Positions 38,817-39,355 of a DNA stretch of 39,355 bases are shown here, piece by piece. Numbering within the stretch: position 1 is the first letter of the stretch; every line of letters starts with the position of its first letter. Under the pieces are notes generated by a model. The model saw only the letters and a list, made by a program, of their open reading frames with translations. It had not been told where the DNA came from and made no database searches. Source of the DNA: a virus; the IMG/VR virus record IMGVR_UViG_3300023176_006354, positions 1-39,355 of that record, one strand, 5' to 3'. The translations under genes and the position numbers were made by a program.

Positions 38817-39001
38817 TAGGTCTCTCTCATGAAACATTGGAGAATCATTACAAAACTAACTTTGCATTGATGCAACATCACAAATATTCTCTAACTGAAT
38901 TAGATAATATGATTCCCTGGGAAAGAGAAATATATGTTATATTGCTCCAACAATATATTAAAGATGAGAATGATAGAATTAAAATGCAAAATAAGCGCTG
39001 A
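38813..39001 (+). CDS. -1 frame extension of gp26 (gp51-position tail-assembly segment)
   Basis: 62 codons, open from the slippery site to TGA 38999-39001, too short and without an own start to be called as a normal gene. The peptide begins LIGLSHETLENHYKTNF, then ALMQHHKYSLTELDNMIPWE, REIYVILLQQYIKDENDRIK and ends MQNKR. The MIPWEREIYV motif with a following helix is like the short C-terminal domains that frameshift products add to tail-assembly chaperones (lambda gpT type). The frame upstream of the heptamer holds no ATG, GTG or TTG after its last stop. The first internal ATG is at residue 20 and has no ribosome site. In T4 gene 51 follows gene 26, so this segment may be the gp51 counterpart. 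The frameshift itself is inferred. Confidence 0.6.
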   Translation, partial: LIGLSHETLENHYKTNFALMQHHKYSLTELDNMIPWEREIYVILLQQYIKDENDRIKMQNKR

Positions 39002-39015
39002 TGAGAGAGACGTAA

Positions 39016-39355
39016 ATGGCCGACGATTTAACTAAAAAACTACAAGAAATTGCGAATCAAATTGCGGAAGCAACTGCAGCAATTGCTAGAGAAAGCGAAA
39101 ATAATCAAAAGCTTTCTGGCGCAGAAAAGAAACAAAGTACCGAAGAGTTGAAAAAGCTCAATGCTACTTTGGCTGCTCTTGTAGCTGAACAAAGCGATGC
39201 AAAAGAATCTTTACAAAATTTAGACGGTCTGAACGCCCTTACACAAACATTAAAGGACCAAAAGGCTGCTGCTGATAGAGATTTAAGTCTTGCAGAGTTG
39301 GGCAAAAAGTTAGATTCCTTAAACAGTCTCACAGAAGGTAATGCTGCTTCTGAAC
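39016..39355 (+). CDS. coiled-coil protein in tape-measure/hub position, partial at window edge
   Basis: 113 residues are visible; the gene leaves the window at the right edge. It starts MADDLTKKLQEIANQIAEAT, followed by long helices rich in Ala, Glu, Lys, Gln and Leu (for example STEELKKLNATLAALVAEQS, LTQTLKDQKAAADRDLSLAE), clearly coiled coil. There is no Cys or His. The ATG at 39016 follows GAGAGA after the end of the frameshift segment. By position after gp26/gp51 and by its composition it is probably the tape measure or the gp29-like hub protein, but only the complete length can decide this. A gp28-type or scaffolding role is also possible. Confidence 0.5.
   Translation, partial: MADDLTKKLQEIANQIAEATAAIARESENNQKLSGAEKKQSTEELKKLNATLAALVAEQSDAKESLQNLDGLNALTQTLKDQKAAADRDLSLAELGKKLDSLNSLTEGNAASE

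Noticed and set aside
38821-38873. Short ATG open frame just after gp26 (starting at CTC ATG AAA).
   Set aside because: It stops after about 15 codons and lies in a different frame from the conserved-looking segment; the -1 extension explains the region better.
1-39355. tRNA genes, integrase, transposon ends, origin.
   Set aside because: Looked for cloverleaf-type sequences, inverted ends and recombinase motifs; none was convincing and almost every base is in a coding frame.

Overview
The window is the tail, baseplate and fibre region of a T4-like (contractile-tailed) bacteriophage genome. It is AT-rich and almost entirely coding, with gene overlaps of 1 to 4 bases. Recognisable T4-type proteins are gp48, gp53, gp27-like, gp5 (no lysozyme domain), a PAAR tip protein, gp25, gp6, gp8, gp4, gp54 and gp26. 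A DUF4815 protein, a NodU/TobZ-type carbamoyltransferase, small 2-oxoglutarate oxygenases and beta-rich 'YxxGDxVxYxGxxY' fibre repeats are typical of marine T4-like phages (cyanophages, SAR11 phages and relatives). The host cannot be settled from the sequence. No tRNA, CRISPR array, insertion sequence or integrase is visible.

Layout. (1) 1-4406, minus strand: an accessory cassette with a GT9-like glycosyltransferase, a 2OG-Fe(II) oxygenase, a carbamoyltransferase, an NPPH-type methyltransferase and the start of a second 2OG oxygenase. A good sigma-70 type promoter (4446-4474) precedes it and overlaps a terminator-like hairpin at the end of the structural genes. (2) 4478-19849, minus: fibre and adhesin genes, including two cysteine-rich paralogues, a 1436-residue fibre with seven N-terminal repeats and a cupredoxin-like domain, a Thr/Tyr/Pro-repeat protein, an S74-type self-chaperoned fibre, a Tfa-like protein and a second possible glycosyltransferase. 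(3) 17969-36057, minus: the baseplate block. In transcription order it runs gp48, gp53, gp27-like, gp5, an unassigned protein, PAAR, gp25, gp6, gp7-position protein, small structural protein, gp8, DUF4815 protein and a 626-residue structural protein. (4) 36103-39355, plus: gp4, a conserved neck/virion protein, gp54, gp26, a frameshifted extension in the gp51 position, and the start of a coiled-coil protein in the tape-measure/hub position.

Regulation. Perfect T4-type late promoter boxes (TATAAATA, mostly followed by G) precede many structural genes on both strands. Two face each other between gp48 and gp4, and two lie so close to the start codon that the mRNA should be leaderless. The fibre and baseplate genes therefore look late, whereas the left-hand modification cassette has a host-type promoter.

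Most interesting points: a T_TTT_TTC slippery heptamer directly before the gp26 stop, giving a predicted -1 frameshift product just upstream of the tape-measure position (the lambda G/GT/H layout); the cysteine-rich adhesin pair; a type-1-copper-like ligand set in a fibre; and two glycosyltransferase candidates close to a fibre made largely of Thr, Tyr, Ser and Pro.
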